A DNA stretch of 64,000 bases from an uncultured Propionibacteriaceae bacterium. GTDB taxonomy: Bacteria > Actinomycetota > Actinomycetes > Propionibacteriales > Propionibacteriaceae. Numbering within the stretch: position 1 is the stretch's first letter; each line of letters starts with the position of its first letter. The translations under genes were made by a program, and so were the position numbers. The notes beneath the pieces were generated by a model that was given only the letters and a program-made list of their open reading frames with translations, had not been told where the DNA came from and ran no database searches. The DNA lies in NCBI GenBank assembly GCA_938046585.1, contig CALIWR010000009.1, positions 60,837 to 124,836 on the forward strand, read 5' to 3'. Of this stretch, positions 35,539 to 44,153 are shown in pieces.

Positions 35539-36900
35539 TTAGGACCAGATGACGACCAGCGGGGATTTGGTCATGATGATCGAGGCCTTGCGTAGTTGCG
35601 GCCCGGAGCCGTTGCTCATGTGGCAGCGTTTCTGCTGACCGTCGATGACGCAGCCGAAGTCATATTGGACGACGCCGAGTGGGCCAGAGGTACTCACGAT
35701 GGCGGGATTGTCGGGGCTTGGCGCGAAGGAGACGTTGTTCAGGGTGTTCTGAGCCTCCTGGTTCATGGTGCGTTCAACGCTGCCCTCCTGGGCGGTCGCG
35801 GTGCCCTGCTCATTGGAAGGGCTGATGGTGAGCCCGCAGGCCGAGACCAGGGTTTTCGCGGCCAGGCAGTCGGCCACGGTCTTGCGGAGGGTGGCGCGGA
35901 AGGCAGCGACCCCGGCCTCGGACAGGTTCGGTTTCAGGCCGGCAGTCTCAGCCACCGCGCTGGTGAACGTGAGACGGTCTGGGGTCACGGTGTGATACTC
36001 GGTGTCGATACCCACGGTGTACGTGCCGGGCGGCAGCAGCGGCATGTCGGTTGCGGGTCGTACCCCGTCGATGGTGACCGGGAGCCCGTGGAAGGCTTTC
36101 AGATTCACCGGGGTCAGGGCCGGTTCGAGTTTGGTGATGAGACCATTCGGCCGGGCGGTGACCACCAGCAGAGCTGGTTGGTCACCGATGGTGTATTGCA
36201 CCGCAAAGTGGAGGGGCTCCCCGGGGGCCACCGAGGGGACAATGATGTTGCTGATCGAAGCCCGTGTGGCTGATGCCTTCAGTACCGCATTCACGATCAG
36301 ACTACGGTCTTGCTGGTTGTTGTCGACGAGGTAAGAGCGGACCTTATCAGCGTCGCCTTTGGCGTACGCCGTCATAAAACTTTTAACCGCATTCTGGGCG
36401 CGTCGCTCTACCGTGGCGCCCGGGCCGATCAGGAAGTAGGCGACCAGGATCCCGGCCACCACCATGATCAGGGCTCCGGTGCTGAGCAGCATGTACAGCG
36501 TCGGGGTGCGTCTCCTGCGGGCCGGGGTGGGGGCCGGGTCCGCAGCGGGAGGCTGTGAGGTGCGGGTGGGTTGGGTGATCTGCGAGAAGGGCTGGACCCG
36601 ACTCGACGGGCTCTGGAGGAACGAGCTCGAGCTCAGGGCGCTGATATGGGTCGACTCGCCGTGATCCATCCCCGTCGGGTAGGTGCTGGGCGTGGCGCCG
36701 CTCTGGATTCCCGAGCCGCTGGGACTGGACTCGGCGTGGATTGCCGAGCCGGACGGCTGAACGTTTGAGGTTCGGGAAGGGGTCGACATCGACTGGGGTC
36801 CTGTCGATCCGTACGGCGGTAGCGATCCGGATAGGTCCGAAGGTCCCCAGAAGCCAGAAGAGTGGGCGCCGGGTTGGGCGCTAGGAGGGTGAGGGGTCAT
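35539..36900 (-). CDS. Proline-rich single-pass membrane protein, paralog of 36936-38150
   Basis: 453 residues: a Pro/Ser-rich cytoplasmic region (1-130), one membrane segment (LYMLLSTGALIMVVAGILVAY) and an extracellular part with a first NTF2-like piece (AQNAVKSFMTAYAKGDADKVRSYLV), a strand-rich middle with PPGTYTVGID, and two Cys pairs near the end. Same order as the next gene, with about 35% visible identity. Function unknown; likely a cell-envelope protein. Confidence 0.75.
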   Translation of the reverse strand: MTPHPPSAQPGAHSSGFWGPSDLSGSLPPYGSTGPQSMSTPSRTSNVQPSGSAIHAESSPSGSGIQSGATPSTYPTGMDHGESTHISALSSSSFLQSPSSRVQPFSQITQPTRTSQPPAADPAPTPARRRRTPTLYMLLSTGALIMVVAGILVAYFLIGPGATVERRAQNAVKSFMTAYAKGDADKVRSYLVDNNQQDRSLIVNAVLKASATRASISNIIVPSVAPGEPLHFAVQYTIGDQPALLVVTARPNGLITKLEPALTPVNLKAFHGLPVTIDGVRPATDMPLLPPGTYTVGIDTEYHTVTPDRLTFTSAVAETAGLKPNLSEAGVAAFRATLRKTVADCLAAKTLVSACGLTISPSNEQGTATAQEGSVERTMNQEAQNTLNNVSFAPSPDNPAIVSTSGPLGVVQYDFGCVIDGQQKRCHMSNGSGPQLRKASIIMTKSPLVVIWS

Positions 36901-36935
36901 CTGTTCCTCCGGGGCTGCTGTCGGGAAGACCAGAC

Positions 36936-38150
36936 TCAGAGCCAGGACACGGTCAGCTCGGGCTTGGTCATATCGATCGAAGCGACTTTCAGTTGAGGAC
37001 CACCACGGCTGAACTCACACGAAGTAGGTTGCCCCGCTTTCGTGCATCCGAACGCATAGTTGACCTTGGGTAGTGTCCCGGAAGTCTTTGCGATGGTGGG
37101 GTTGGTGGCATTCAGGATCAGCTTGACGCTATCCAGGCCGCTGGTGTCCATGGTCCGCTGCACGGTGCCTTCCTGAAAAACGTATTCGCCGTTCGATGCG
37201 GGGACGGTGAGCTTGCAGGAGGAGGCCAAGGTCTTCTCGGCCAGGCAGGCTTCCACGGTCTCTTTGAGCTTGGCCCGGAAGGCGGTGGTCCCGGCCTCGG
37301 ACAGGGCCGGCTTGAGTTCCTTGCCGACGGTGATCGTGTCCGTCACGGTCACGGTGTTTGGCTCTTCAACCGTATAGTACTGGTTATCTATGCCGATGGT
37401 GTATGTGCCCGGCAATACCGTGGGGGTCTTCTGCTCAGATTTTACCCCGTTGACGGTGACCGGGAGCCCCTCGAATAGCCGCAGTACGATCCGCGTCATC
37501 TCCGGCTTGAGTTTAGGGGTCTCGTTCTTGTTCTGCGGGAGGGTGGCTTCAATGGGCAGAATGCCCTGCTTGCCGCCGATGGCGTAGCCGACGTCGAAGG
37601 CGAAAACCTCTTTCTGCTGCTCCTTTGGCTCTGGGATTTTGATGTCCGTGATCGGAGCTTTCTTCAGTGACTCCTGGAGCACAGCGTCGGTGATCAGACT
37701 CCGGTCGACTCTCTCGGAGAGGTAACTCTTGACGTCCTCGGCCTTGCCGGCGGCTAGGGCGGTCATGAACTTCTGGACCGCCTCCTGGGCCTGGGCCTTG
37801 GGGGACTTAGCGAAGCCACTCGCCAGCAGATAGGTGATCAGGGCGATAACGACGATCAAGGCCACCCCGCCCCCGATCAGCAGTGGCACCGTGAACTTCT
37901 TCCTCGGCGTTGCCTGGCCGGGAAACGGTCCTCCCAGCTTGGGGCCGGGGTGCGTACCGGGCAGTCCTCCCGGCTGGGGGGTGCTCTGCTGGGCGTAGGG
38001 GTTGGGGCCCGGCTGGGGATAAGGGCCTTGGAACGTCGGTCCGGGATGCTGAGTGGGTCCCTGGCCGCCCGGGGCGCCGTACGGTGCTGACCCGGGCGAC
38101 GCTGGGCCAGGCTGAAAACCGGGCGGCTGAGGGTTGTGCGGAGACGTCAT
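36936..38150 (-). CDS. Proline-rich single-pass membrane protein
   Basis: 404 residues: a Pro/Gly/Gln-rich N-terminus (1-90), a membrane segment (FTVPLLIGGGVALIVVIALI), then AQEAVQKFMTALAAGKAEDVKSYLSE, LPGTYTIGIDNQYYTV and a terminal domain with CTKAGQPTSCEF. It is upstream of its paralog in one operon (35-base gap). DUF4878/NTF2-like outer domains are often found in this kind of protein. No enzyme motif is seen. Confidence 0.75.
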   Translation of the reverse strand: MTSPHNPQPPGFQPGPASPGSAPYGAPGGQGPTQHPGPTFQGPYPQPGPNPYAQQSTPQPGGLPGTHPGPKLGGPFPGQATPRKKFTVPLLIGGGVALIVVIALITYLLASGFAKSPKAQAQEAVQKFMTALAAGKAEDVKSYLSERVDRSLITDAVLQESLKKAPITDIKIPEPKEQQKEVFAFDVGYAIGGKQGILPIEATLPQNKNETPKLKPEMTRIVLRLFEGLPVTVNGVKSEQKTPTVLPGTYTIGIDNQYYTVEEPNTVTVTDTITVGKELKPALSEAGTTAFRAKLKETVEACLAEKTLASSCKLTVPASNGEYVFQEGTVQRTMDTSGLDSVKLILNATNPTIAKTSGTLPKVNYAFGCTKAGQPTSCEFSRGGPQLKVASIDMTKPELTVSWL

Positions 38151-38608
38151 TCATCACTCCTTGGCTCTGACGTGCGTCAGCCTACCGGGGCGGGGGATCG
38201 TGCCGTCAATTCTGCGATCTCGACGGGGACGGTTATCGAAACCGGATTGTGATTTTCAGGATGCGGGGCAGCGGGGATGCCCAACGGGCAGGGCCCAATC
38301 ACGATCGGGTGGGGCTGGGTCGGGTTCGCGCCGCGGGTATCTGGTGGGGGCGAGTCGTACTGGTGACCCGGCCGGATGGGATCATGATTCGGTGTGCTGT
38401 GGAGCCTGTGGAGGGTGATCGTGGCGGTATCGATGCTGCGACTGCGCCCAGCGCCGGGCCGGGGGCGCTGCCCGGCGGCGGGAAACCGGTGTTGGGGCCC
38501 TGGCACACTGGATGAGGCCTGCGAGATGCCGCCTGATGCGGTCTTGTTCGGCGGCTGCGGGAAGATCCTGTGTGCCACAGCCATACCCAGAACCCTGGAG
38601 GTAGCCCG
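38151..38608. other. Intergenic region between divergent membrane protein genes
   Basis: 458 bases with no convincing gene; short frames lack ribosome sites and homologous features. It must contain the promoters of 38150 (minus) and 38609 (plus). GGAG at 38597-38600 is the ribosome site of the plus-strand gene. Confidence 0.5.
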
Positions 38609-39610
38609 ATGAGCGGTATCGGACCGTTCGGCTCTCAGATGTCGGGACGGCCCGGCCCATACCCGAGTGGGCAGGGCAGCCCTGCCCCATACCCGCAGAG
38701 CCCTGACACGTCCGTATCCGGGCTACACGGCCCGTACGGGACTGGTACGCCGACCTCACTGCCGCCGTCGCCGCCAGTTCGTAACCAGTATGAGACCCAC
38801 CTGGCTGGTACTGCGCCGCAGTTGCCGCCGTGGAGCCATGGCGATGGTGCCCAGACGGCCTCCTGGGCTGCTGTCTCCCAACAGCCTTCGCGGGGCACGC
38901 CCCCCGCTGCGCCGCCACCGAAGCGTCGCAGCAATGCCAAACTGATCGGGATCGTGACGCTGACGGTGGCCTTGCTGGCCGGGACTGGGGTTGCGGCCGG
39001 GATCTTCCTGTATCGGGCCAGCAACGGCCCGGTCGGCATCTCCACACCCACGGTCACGCCAAGGCTCAACCCCGGTGGCGGGGAAGAGGGAACCCCCAGC
39101 CGGCGTTCGGTCAGCCCTCGACCTAGCAGTGATCGCCAGGTTCAGGTCTTCCAGGACTTGGTGGTCGAGTGGCCCCAGGGTTGGAACGTTCATAGCCACA
39201 ATCCTGACAAGGGTGAGGTGAGTTTCCACTACGGCAAGGGGCAGGTTTGGGTGTACATCTACGTGTACGGGAACAAGCCGCCCTGGGATGCGGCGCACAA
39301 GTGTGGGAATGTGCTGACCAACTGGAGCCAGAACCCGACCAAATACAGTGTCAGCAACGTCACGGTGACCCAGCAGCCGACCAAGGTCGACGCCCCGGCC
39401 GGGTTCAATGCCGCCATTTGCGGCGCGAACGCGATCTATGGTCAGAACAACCCTCATTTGCGCCACTTCACCTGGCAAGGGGTCTATCGGGAAAGCGACG
39501 GGCTTAATATGTGGGTCTGGACCGAGATCGTCGATGGCGCCTCGGTGCCCACAGCCGATATCGACTTCTTCCGGCAGCAGGCGATGAAGGCGATCACCAC
39601 CGCCAGCTGA
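38609..39610 (+). CDS. Proline-rich single-pass membrane protein with outer domain
   Basis: 333 residues from ATG 38609, preceded by GGAG at an 8-base gap. A Pro/Gly/Ser-rich cytoplasmic part (1-110), a membrane segment (LIGIVTLTVALLAGTGVAAGIFLY), then an extracellular domain of about 150 residues with Trp-rich strands (LVVEWPQGWNVHS, VWVYIYVYG, HFTWQGVYRE) and two Cys. Architecture resembles the two genes on the other strand but the outer domain differs. Function unknown. Confidence 0.72.
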   Translation: MSGIGPFGSQMSGRPGPYPSGQGSPAPYPQSPDTSVSGLHGPYGTGTPTSLPPSPPVRNQYETHLAGTAPQLPPWSHGDGAQTASWAAVSQQPSRGTPPAAPPPKRRSNAKLIGIVTLTVALLAGTGVAAGIFLYRASNGPVGISTPTVTPRLNPGGGEEGTPSRRSVSPRPSSDRQVQVFQDLVVEWPQGWNVHSHNPDKGEVSFHYGKGQVWVYIYVYGNKPPWDAAHKCGNVLTNWSQNPTKYSVSNVTVTQQPTKVDAPAGFNAAICGANAIYGQNNPHLRHFTWQGVYRESDGLNMWVWTEIVDGASVPTADIDFFRQQAMKAITTAS

Positions 39611-39615
39611 CGCCG

Positions 39616-39621
39616 TAGACT
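39616..39621 (+). promoter_or_regulatory. Candidate -10 box TAGACT, leaderless glycosyltransferase
   Basis: TAGACT lies 7 bases before GTG 39629, and only 18 bases separate this gene from the upstream stop. No ribosome site is seen. Confidence 0.35.
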
Positions 39622-39628
39622 CGCCGTC

Positions 39629-40726
39629 GTGAAAGTCCGCCAGCTGAGTACGGTGCACGCGGTCGGGGACACCCGGGTGCTGCACAAGGAGTGCAAGTCG
39701 CTGCTGGCGGCCGGCTACGACGTGGCGCTGATCGCCTCGCACCCGTACGACGAGGTGGTGGAGACGGTCCCGGTGTTGGGCATCGGGACCGCCCGGAACC
39801 GGTTGTGGCGGATGACGGTCTCCGCCTGGCGGCTGCTGCGGCGGGCCCTGGCCGAGGACGCCGACATCTACCACTTCCACGACCCAGAACTGATCGGGGT
39901 CGGCCTGGTGCTGCGGCTGCGCGGCAAACGGGTCGTCTACGACGTACACGAGGACGTCCCGAAGCAGATCATGAACAAGTTCTGGATCGCGGCGCCGTTC
40001 AAGCTGCCGCTGGCCGTGGCCGCGGGCCTGGCCGAGCGGCTGGCCGGGGTGGCCCTGTCGGGGATCGTCACCGCGACCGGGTCGATCGCCGAGAGATTCC
40101 CGCCCCGCAAGACCGTGGTGGTGCAGAACTTCCCCGAGGCCGAACTGGCCGAACAAGTGAACCCGAAGCCCTTCCAGGAGCGCCGCAACGCCTTCGTGTA
40201 CGTCGGCGGGCTGTCCGAACAGCAGGGCCTGTTCGAGATGTTAGACGCTTTCACCCGGCTACCGGATGGGCTGAGCGGGGTGCTGGCCGGCACCTTCAAA
40301 CAGCGAGAGCCCGAGGCCCGGGCTCATCCCGGCTGGTCCCGGGTACGGTACCCGGGGGTGGTGGGCCGTGGCGAGGTGGTCGCCGCGCTGCGTGACGCGG
40401 TCTGCGGCCTGGTGTTGGACCATCCGATCACCAACTATGTCGAGGCGTACTCGACCAAGATGTTCGAATACCTCGCCTGCGGGATCCCGGTGATCTGCTC
40501 CAATTTCCCGCTGTGGACCGAACTGGTGCAGCGCTACCAGTGTGGTGTGGCGCTCGACCCGTTCAACACCGAACAGGTCGCCCGCTGGATCGTCCGCTAC
40601 CACGAGGACCCCGACCTCGCCCGTACTCACGGCGAGAACGGCCGCCGGGCGATCGCCGAACATCTGAATTGGCAGGTCGAATTCGCGAAGCTGCGAGGCC
40701 TGTACGAGCGGATCGCCCCGCGCTGA
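39629..40726 (+). CDS. Glycosyltransferase, GT4/GT-B type
   Basis: 365 residues with two Rossmann-like halves. The C-terminal half has VYVGGLSEQQGLFEMLDAF and the nucleotide-sugar region STKMFEYLACGIPVICSNF, whose Glu is the usual GT4 residue. The N-terminus shows DIYHFHDPELIGVGL and VVYDVHED. It likely adds a sugar to a cell-surface polymer; donor and acceptor are unknown. Rhamnose genes lie about 14 kb away. Confidence 0.88.
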   Translation: MKVRQLSTVHAVGDTRVLHKECKSLLAAGYDVALIASHPYDEVVETVPVLGIGTARNRLWRMTVSAWRLLRRALAEDADIYHFHDPELIGVGLVLRLRGKRVVYDVHEDVPKQIMNKFWIAAPFKLPLAVAAGLAERLAGVALSGIVTATGSIAERFPPRKTVVVQNFPEAELAEQVNPKPFQERRNAFVYVGGLSEQQGLFEMLDAFTRLPDGLSGVLAGTFKQREPEARAHPGWSRVRYPGVVGRGEVVAALRDAVCGLVLDHPITNYVEAYSTKMFEYLACGIPVICSNFPLWTELVQRYQCGVALDPFNTEQVARWIVRYHEDPDLARTHGENGRRAIAEHLNWQVEFAKLRGLYERIAPR

Positions 40727-40832
40727 ACCTTCGAGACCCGGAACGAGGAGCACTCAATAACGCCACGAGACCCTTCCATAAAAGGGTGTCGTCGGGATAC
40801 GATCGTCGCTCACCCGAGTCGAGAGGTTCAGG

Positions 40833-41660
40833 ATGGGGACGCAGTCACAGCAGGCCGGGGGCAGAGGGGACCGGTCGGCTCCGGAGGCCGGGCGGGTGCA
40901 GGGCCACTGGCTGTTGGCGAAGCTCGGCAAACGGATCCTGCGGCCCGGTGGGCGGCTGCTCACTGCACGGCTGCTGGAGCAGGCGCAGCTCACCAGCAGC
41001 GATGACGTGGTGGAACTCGGCCCGGGGGTCGGTGCCACCGCCGAGGTGCTGTTGCGCGGCAGGCCGCGTACCTACCGGGGGGTTGACCCCAACCCGGAGG
41101 GCCGCGACGCCGTCCGCGGCATCCTGAGCCGCCATCCGCAAGCCGAGTACCTCGTCGCTGACGCCCGAGAGACGGGGCTTCCTGATGCCTGCGCGGACCT
41201 GGTGGTCGGGGAGGCGATGCTCACTATCCAGGATCAGCAGGGCAAGCACGCGATCGTCGCGGAGGCCGCGCGATTGCTGCGTCCTGGCGGCCGGTACGCG
41301 ATGCACGAGATGGCCTGGCTGCCGGACTTCACCGACGAGGAACGCGAGGCTGCCCGCAGGGAACTTTCCCGGGTCATCAAGGTCGGCGCCCGACCCCTGA
41401 CCCTGGAAGGTTGGACCGAGCTGCTAGCCGCCCATGGCCTGGTCGTCGACTGGTACGACCGGGCGCCTCTCGAATTGCTCGAACCGCGACGCCTGATCAG
41501 CGACGAGGGATTGTGGGGTGCGCTGCGGTTCTGGCGCAATGCTCGCCGGCTTCCCGGCGCCCGCGACCGGCTGCGGGCCATGCGCCAAGGATTCCAGCTC
41601 CAGGGCCGTCTGATGGGTGGCATCGTGATCCTGGCTCGCAAGGCGCCGGCCGATGACTGA
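40833..41660 (+). CDS. Class I SAM-dependent methyltransferase
   Basis: 275 residues with SAM-binding motif I VVELGPGVGATAEVL, GVDPNPEG as the acidic loop and a Methyltransf_11-like core to about residue 155. Its last bases overlap the ABC ATPase gene, so it belongs to the transporter operon. A TACGAT box at about 40778 could be the -10. The substrate is unknown; a joint role with the imported compound is plausible. Confidence 0.8.
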   Translation: MGTQSQQAGGRGDRSAPEAGRVQGHWLLAKLGKRILRPGGRLLTARLLEQAQLTSSDDVVELGPGVGATAEVLLRGRPRTYRGVDPNPEGRDAVRGILSRHPQAEYLVADARETGLPDACADLVVGEAMLTIQDQQGKHAIVAEAARLLRPGGRYAMHEMAWLPDFTDEEREAARRELSRVIKVGARPLTLEGWTELLAAHGLVVDWYDRAPLELLEPRRLISDEGLWGALRFWRNARRLPGARDRLRAMRQGFQLQGRLMGGIVILARKAPADD

Positions 41661-42303
41661 CGACCTGGTCCTCGACGGCGTCACCTTGATCCGCGGTGAC
41701 CAAGTCCTGATCGAGGGCCTGGACCTGGCCGTCTCACCCGGGCAGACTCTCGCCGTGACCGGGGCGTCGGGGGTGGGCAAGACCACCCTCCTGAAGGCCA
41801 TCTGCGGGCTTAGCCGCTGCGACGCCGGTTCGATCTGTCGTCCCCAGGGCCGCCAGGCGCAGGTATTCCAGGAGCCCCGGCTGCTGCCTTGGTACAGCGC
41901 CCACCGCAACGTCGCCCTGGTGGTCGGCGGCGACCACCCGGACCTGATCGCTCAGCAGTGGCTGGGCCGGGTCGGGCTGCAGCAGTCCACGCACCTCTAC
42001 CCCCGGCAGCTGTCGGGTGGCATGCGGCAGCGGGTGGCGATCGCCCGGGCCCTGGCCACCAGCCCCGCCTTGCTGCTCGTCGACGAGCCCTTCTCCGCTT
42101 TGGACAAACCCCTTGCCGCGGCGCTGCGCGCTGACCTGATCCAGTTGCTCGCCGAGGAGCAGGTCGTCGCCGTATGGGTCACTCACGACCTGGAGGAGGC
42201 CGACGAGGTCTCCCACCTTCACCTGCGCCTGGACGGCCCGCCCGGCACCTGGCGCCTCACCACCGATACCGCCATCGACAAGGAAGAACCAACAGAATCA
42301 TGA
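41653..42303 (+). CDS. ABC importer ATPase, SsuB/TauB-like
   Basis: 216 residues. Walker A GASGVGKTT, a Q-loop in AQVFQEPRLLPW, signature LSGGMRQR, Walker B LLLVDEPFSALD and H-loop VTHD are all present. It is close to the nitrate/sulfonate/taurine ATPases and slightly short for them. The stop overlaps the binding-protein start as ATGA. Confidence 0.88.
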   Translation: MTDDLVLDGVTLIRGDQVLIEGLDLAVSPGQTLAVTGASGVGKTTLLKAICGLSRCDAGSICRPQGRQAQVFQEPRLLPWYSAHRNVALVVGGDHPDLIAQQWLGRVGLQQSTHLYPRQLSGGMRQRVAIARALATSPALLLVDEPFSALDKPLAAALRADLIQLLAEEQVVAVWVTHDLEEADEVSHLHLRLDGPPGTWRLTTDTAIDKEEPTES

Positions 42304-43337
42304 AACGTCGCTCCCTGTTCACCCTCGCCGGCCTCGGGCTGCTCGGCGCCGGCCTGGCCGGCTGCTCGCAGCAGTCGACATCGAGTCCCAGCCCGTCGGG
42401 TTCGGCGTCGAAGCTGGAGACCCTGCGCGTCCACGTCCCCACCACCTTGGCGTTCATGGCGCCGATGGCTTCCTTCGGGACCCTGGGCAGACTCGACGGC
42501 CTCGTCGCGAAGACCGACGTCCAGAATTGGGCCGACGTGGAGATCATGAAATCGCTAATCGTCAACGGCAAAACCGATCTGGTCGCCACCCCCTCGTACG
42601 CGGCCGCGAACCTGTTCACCAAGGGGCTGCCGATCCGGCTCGCTGCGATCACCGTCTGGGGGATGCTCTACGTCCTCGGCCCGCAGGGATCGTCCGCGCA
42701 GGGAGCCGAAGGGCTGAAGGGCAAAAAGGTTGCGGTACCGATGCCCAACAACATGCCCGACCTGGTCTTCCGCTACCTGATGACCCAAAGCGGCATCCCC
42801 CTCACCGGCGGTGCCGACGGGGTCGAGGTGGTGAAGTACGAACAGGCATCCGAGATCACCCAGCCGCTGATCTCCGGGCAACTGGACTACGCGGTCCTGC
42901 CCGAGCACGTCGCCACCGTCGTCCAGGGCAAGGCCAAGGAGGCCGGCAAGACCCTGGACCGGGCCGTCAATCTCCAGGAACTCTGGGGCAAGGTCACCGG
43001 CCGCCAGGCGCGGTTCCCGATGGCCGGCGTGGTGGTGCCCGCGAAGCTGGCCGACGCGAACCAGGCGCTCGTCGGGGGAATCCTGAACGAGCTGGAGGCC
43101 GCGGTCGCGCAGGTCAATGCCCTCGACCAGAAAGCCCTCGCCGCGATCACGCAGAAGACGAAGGTGCCCGAGGCCGTGGTGCGCGGCGTGATCCCTCGAC
43201 TACAGCTGGCCATGGTCCCGGCACGGAAGGCGAAAGATGATCTGGTGGACTTCTACACCCGCCTGAGCATCCTCAGTCCCGACATTATCGGCGGCCGGAT
43301 GCCGGCTGAGGATTTCTACCTGGCCGATCCCAGGTGA
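42300..43337 (+). CDS. ABC importer substrate-binding lipoprotein, SsuA/TauA-like
   Basis: 345 residues from ATG 42300. Lipoprotein signal with LAGC (Cys22) then a Ser/Pro linker. The binding domain runs LRVHVPTTLAFMAPMASFG, GKTDLVATPSYAAANLF, LKGKKVAVPMPNNMPDLVF and matches NMT1/SsuA-type proteins. Ligand cannot be read from sequence: an alkanesulfonate, thiamine precursor or aromatic acid are all possible. Confidence 0.85.
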   Translation: MKRRSLFTLAGLGLLGAGLAGCSQQSTSSPSPSGSASKLETLRVHVPTTLAFMAPMASFGTLGRLDGLVAKTDVQNWADVEIMKSLIVNGKTDLVATPSYAAANLFTKGLPIRLAAITVWGMLYVLGPQGSSAQGAEGLKGKKVAVPMPNNMPDLVFRYLMTQSGIPLTGGADGVEVVKYEQASEITQPLISGQLDYAVLPEHVATVVQGKAKEAGKTLDRAVNLQELWGKVTGRQARFPMAGVVVPAKLADANQALVGGILNELEAAVAQVNALDQKALAAITQKTKVPEAVVRGVIPRLQLAMVPARKAKDDLVDFYTRLSILSPDIIGGRMPAEDFYLADPR

Positions 43338-44101
43338 CGTCGGCCGGTCAGGATCCGCCGCGATGGCGGGCGGTCCTGCTGTGGTGGGCGGGCTTGGCCG
43401 CGATCGTGCTGGTCTGGTACCTCACAGCGGCGCGTTACCCCAGCTACGCCTTCCCCGGGCCGCAGGCCACCTGGGAGGCGCTGCTGGGACTGATCCGGGA
43501 TGAAGAACTCGGCGCCGCGATCCTGCTCACCCTGCAACGGGCGCTGACCGGGCTGGGGATCGCCTGCCTGATTGGCCTGCCCTGGGGGTGGGCCGCGGGA
43601 ACTTGGCGGCCGGTCGCGGAACTGACCGAATCCTGGTCGCAGCTGCTAATGGCGATCCCGCCCATCGTGGTCGTGGTGGTCGGGGTGCTGTGGTTGGGGC
43701 CGACCGCCGCGGTGGTGCTGCTGGTGGTGGCCCTGGTAACGCTGCCCCTGCTGGTCACGACGCTGCGGGACGCCGTCGCCCATGTTGACGTGGACCTGCT
43801 GGAGATGGCGCGGCTGTTCCAGTTCGGCCTGTGGGGCACCGTACGTCGGGTGATCGTGCCGGCAGTCGTGCCACCGGTGTTGTCGGCGGTCACCGTCGCG
43901 CTAGGACAGTCGATCCGGCTGACGGTGATGGCGGAACTGCTCAGCACCACTACCGGCATGGGTGCGCAGGTGCAGCAGGCCCGGACCAACCTGGAGACCG
44001 CTGACGTGTTCGCCCTGTCTGCGGTGATGGCCGCCCTCACCTTGGCCCTCGAGCTGCTCCTCCTGAGACCGTTGCGACGCCGGCTGGAGCGGTATCGCTG
44101 A
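43334..44101 (+). CDS. ABC importer permease, SsuC/TauC-like
   Basis: 255 residues and about six membrane segments. The EAA-type loop that contacts the ATPase is LEMARLFQFGLWGTVRRVIVP. It overlaps the binding-protein stop. With the ATPase and lipoprotein it forms one complete importer. A hairpin terminator follows. Confidence 0.88.
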   Translation: MTSAGQDPPRWRAVLLWWAGLAAIVLVWYLTAARYPSYAFPGPQATWEALLGLIRDEELGAAILLTLQRALTGLGIACLIGLPWGWAAGTWRPVAELTESWSQLLMAIPPIVVVVVGVLWLGPTAAVVLLVVALVTLPLLVTTLRDAVAHVDVDLLEMARLFQFGLWGTVRRVIVPAVVPPVLSAVTVALGQSIRLTVMAELLSTTTGMGAQVQQARTNLETADVFALSAVMAALTLALELLLLRPLRRRLERYR

Positions 44102-44110
44102 GACCACGCC

Positions 44111-44142
44111 GGGGTCGGCCTGATACCTGTCAGGCCAGCCCC
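44111..44142. terminator. Bidirectional hairpin terminator
   Basis: GGCCTGA (44117-44123) pairs with TCAGGCC (44130-44136) over a 6-base loop; after a two-base mismatch GGGG and CCCC extend the stem. It lies between the convergent importer permease and FtsX-like genes. Confidence 0.75.
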
Positions 44143-44153
44143 AGCGATCAGGG

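Noticed and set aside
38756..40156. 466-codon minus-strand frame
   Set aside because: It runs antisense to the glycosyltransferase and membrane protein genes, has a compositional (His/Gly/Arg) product and no start signal.
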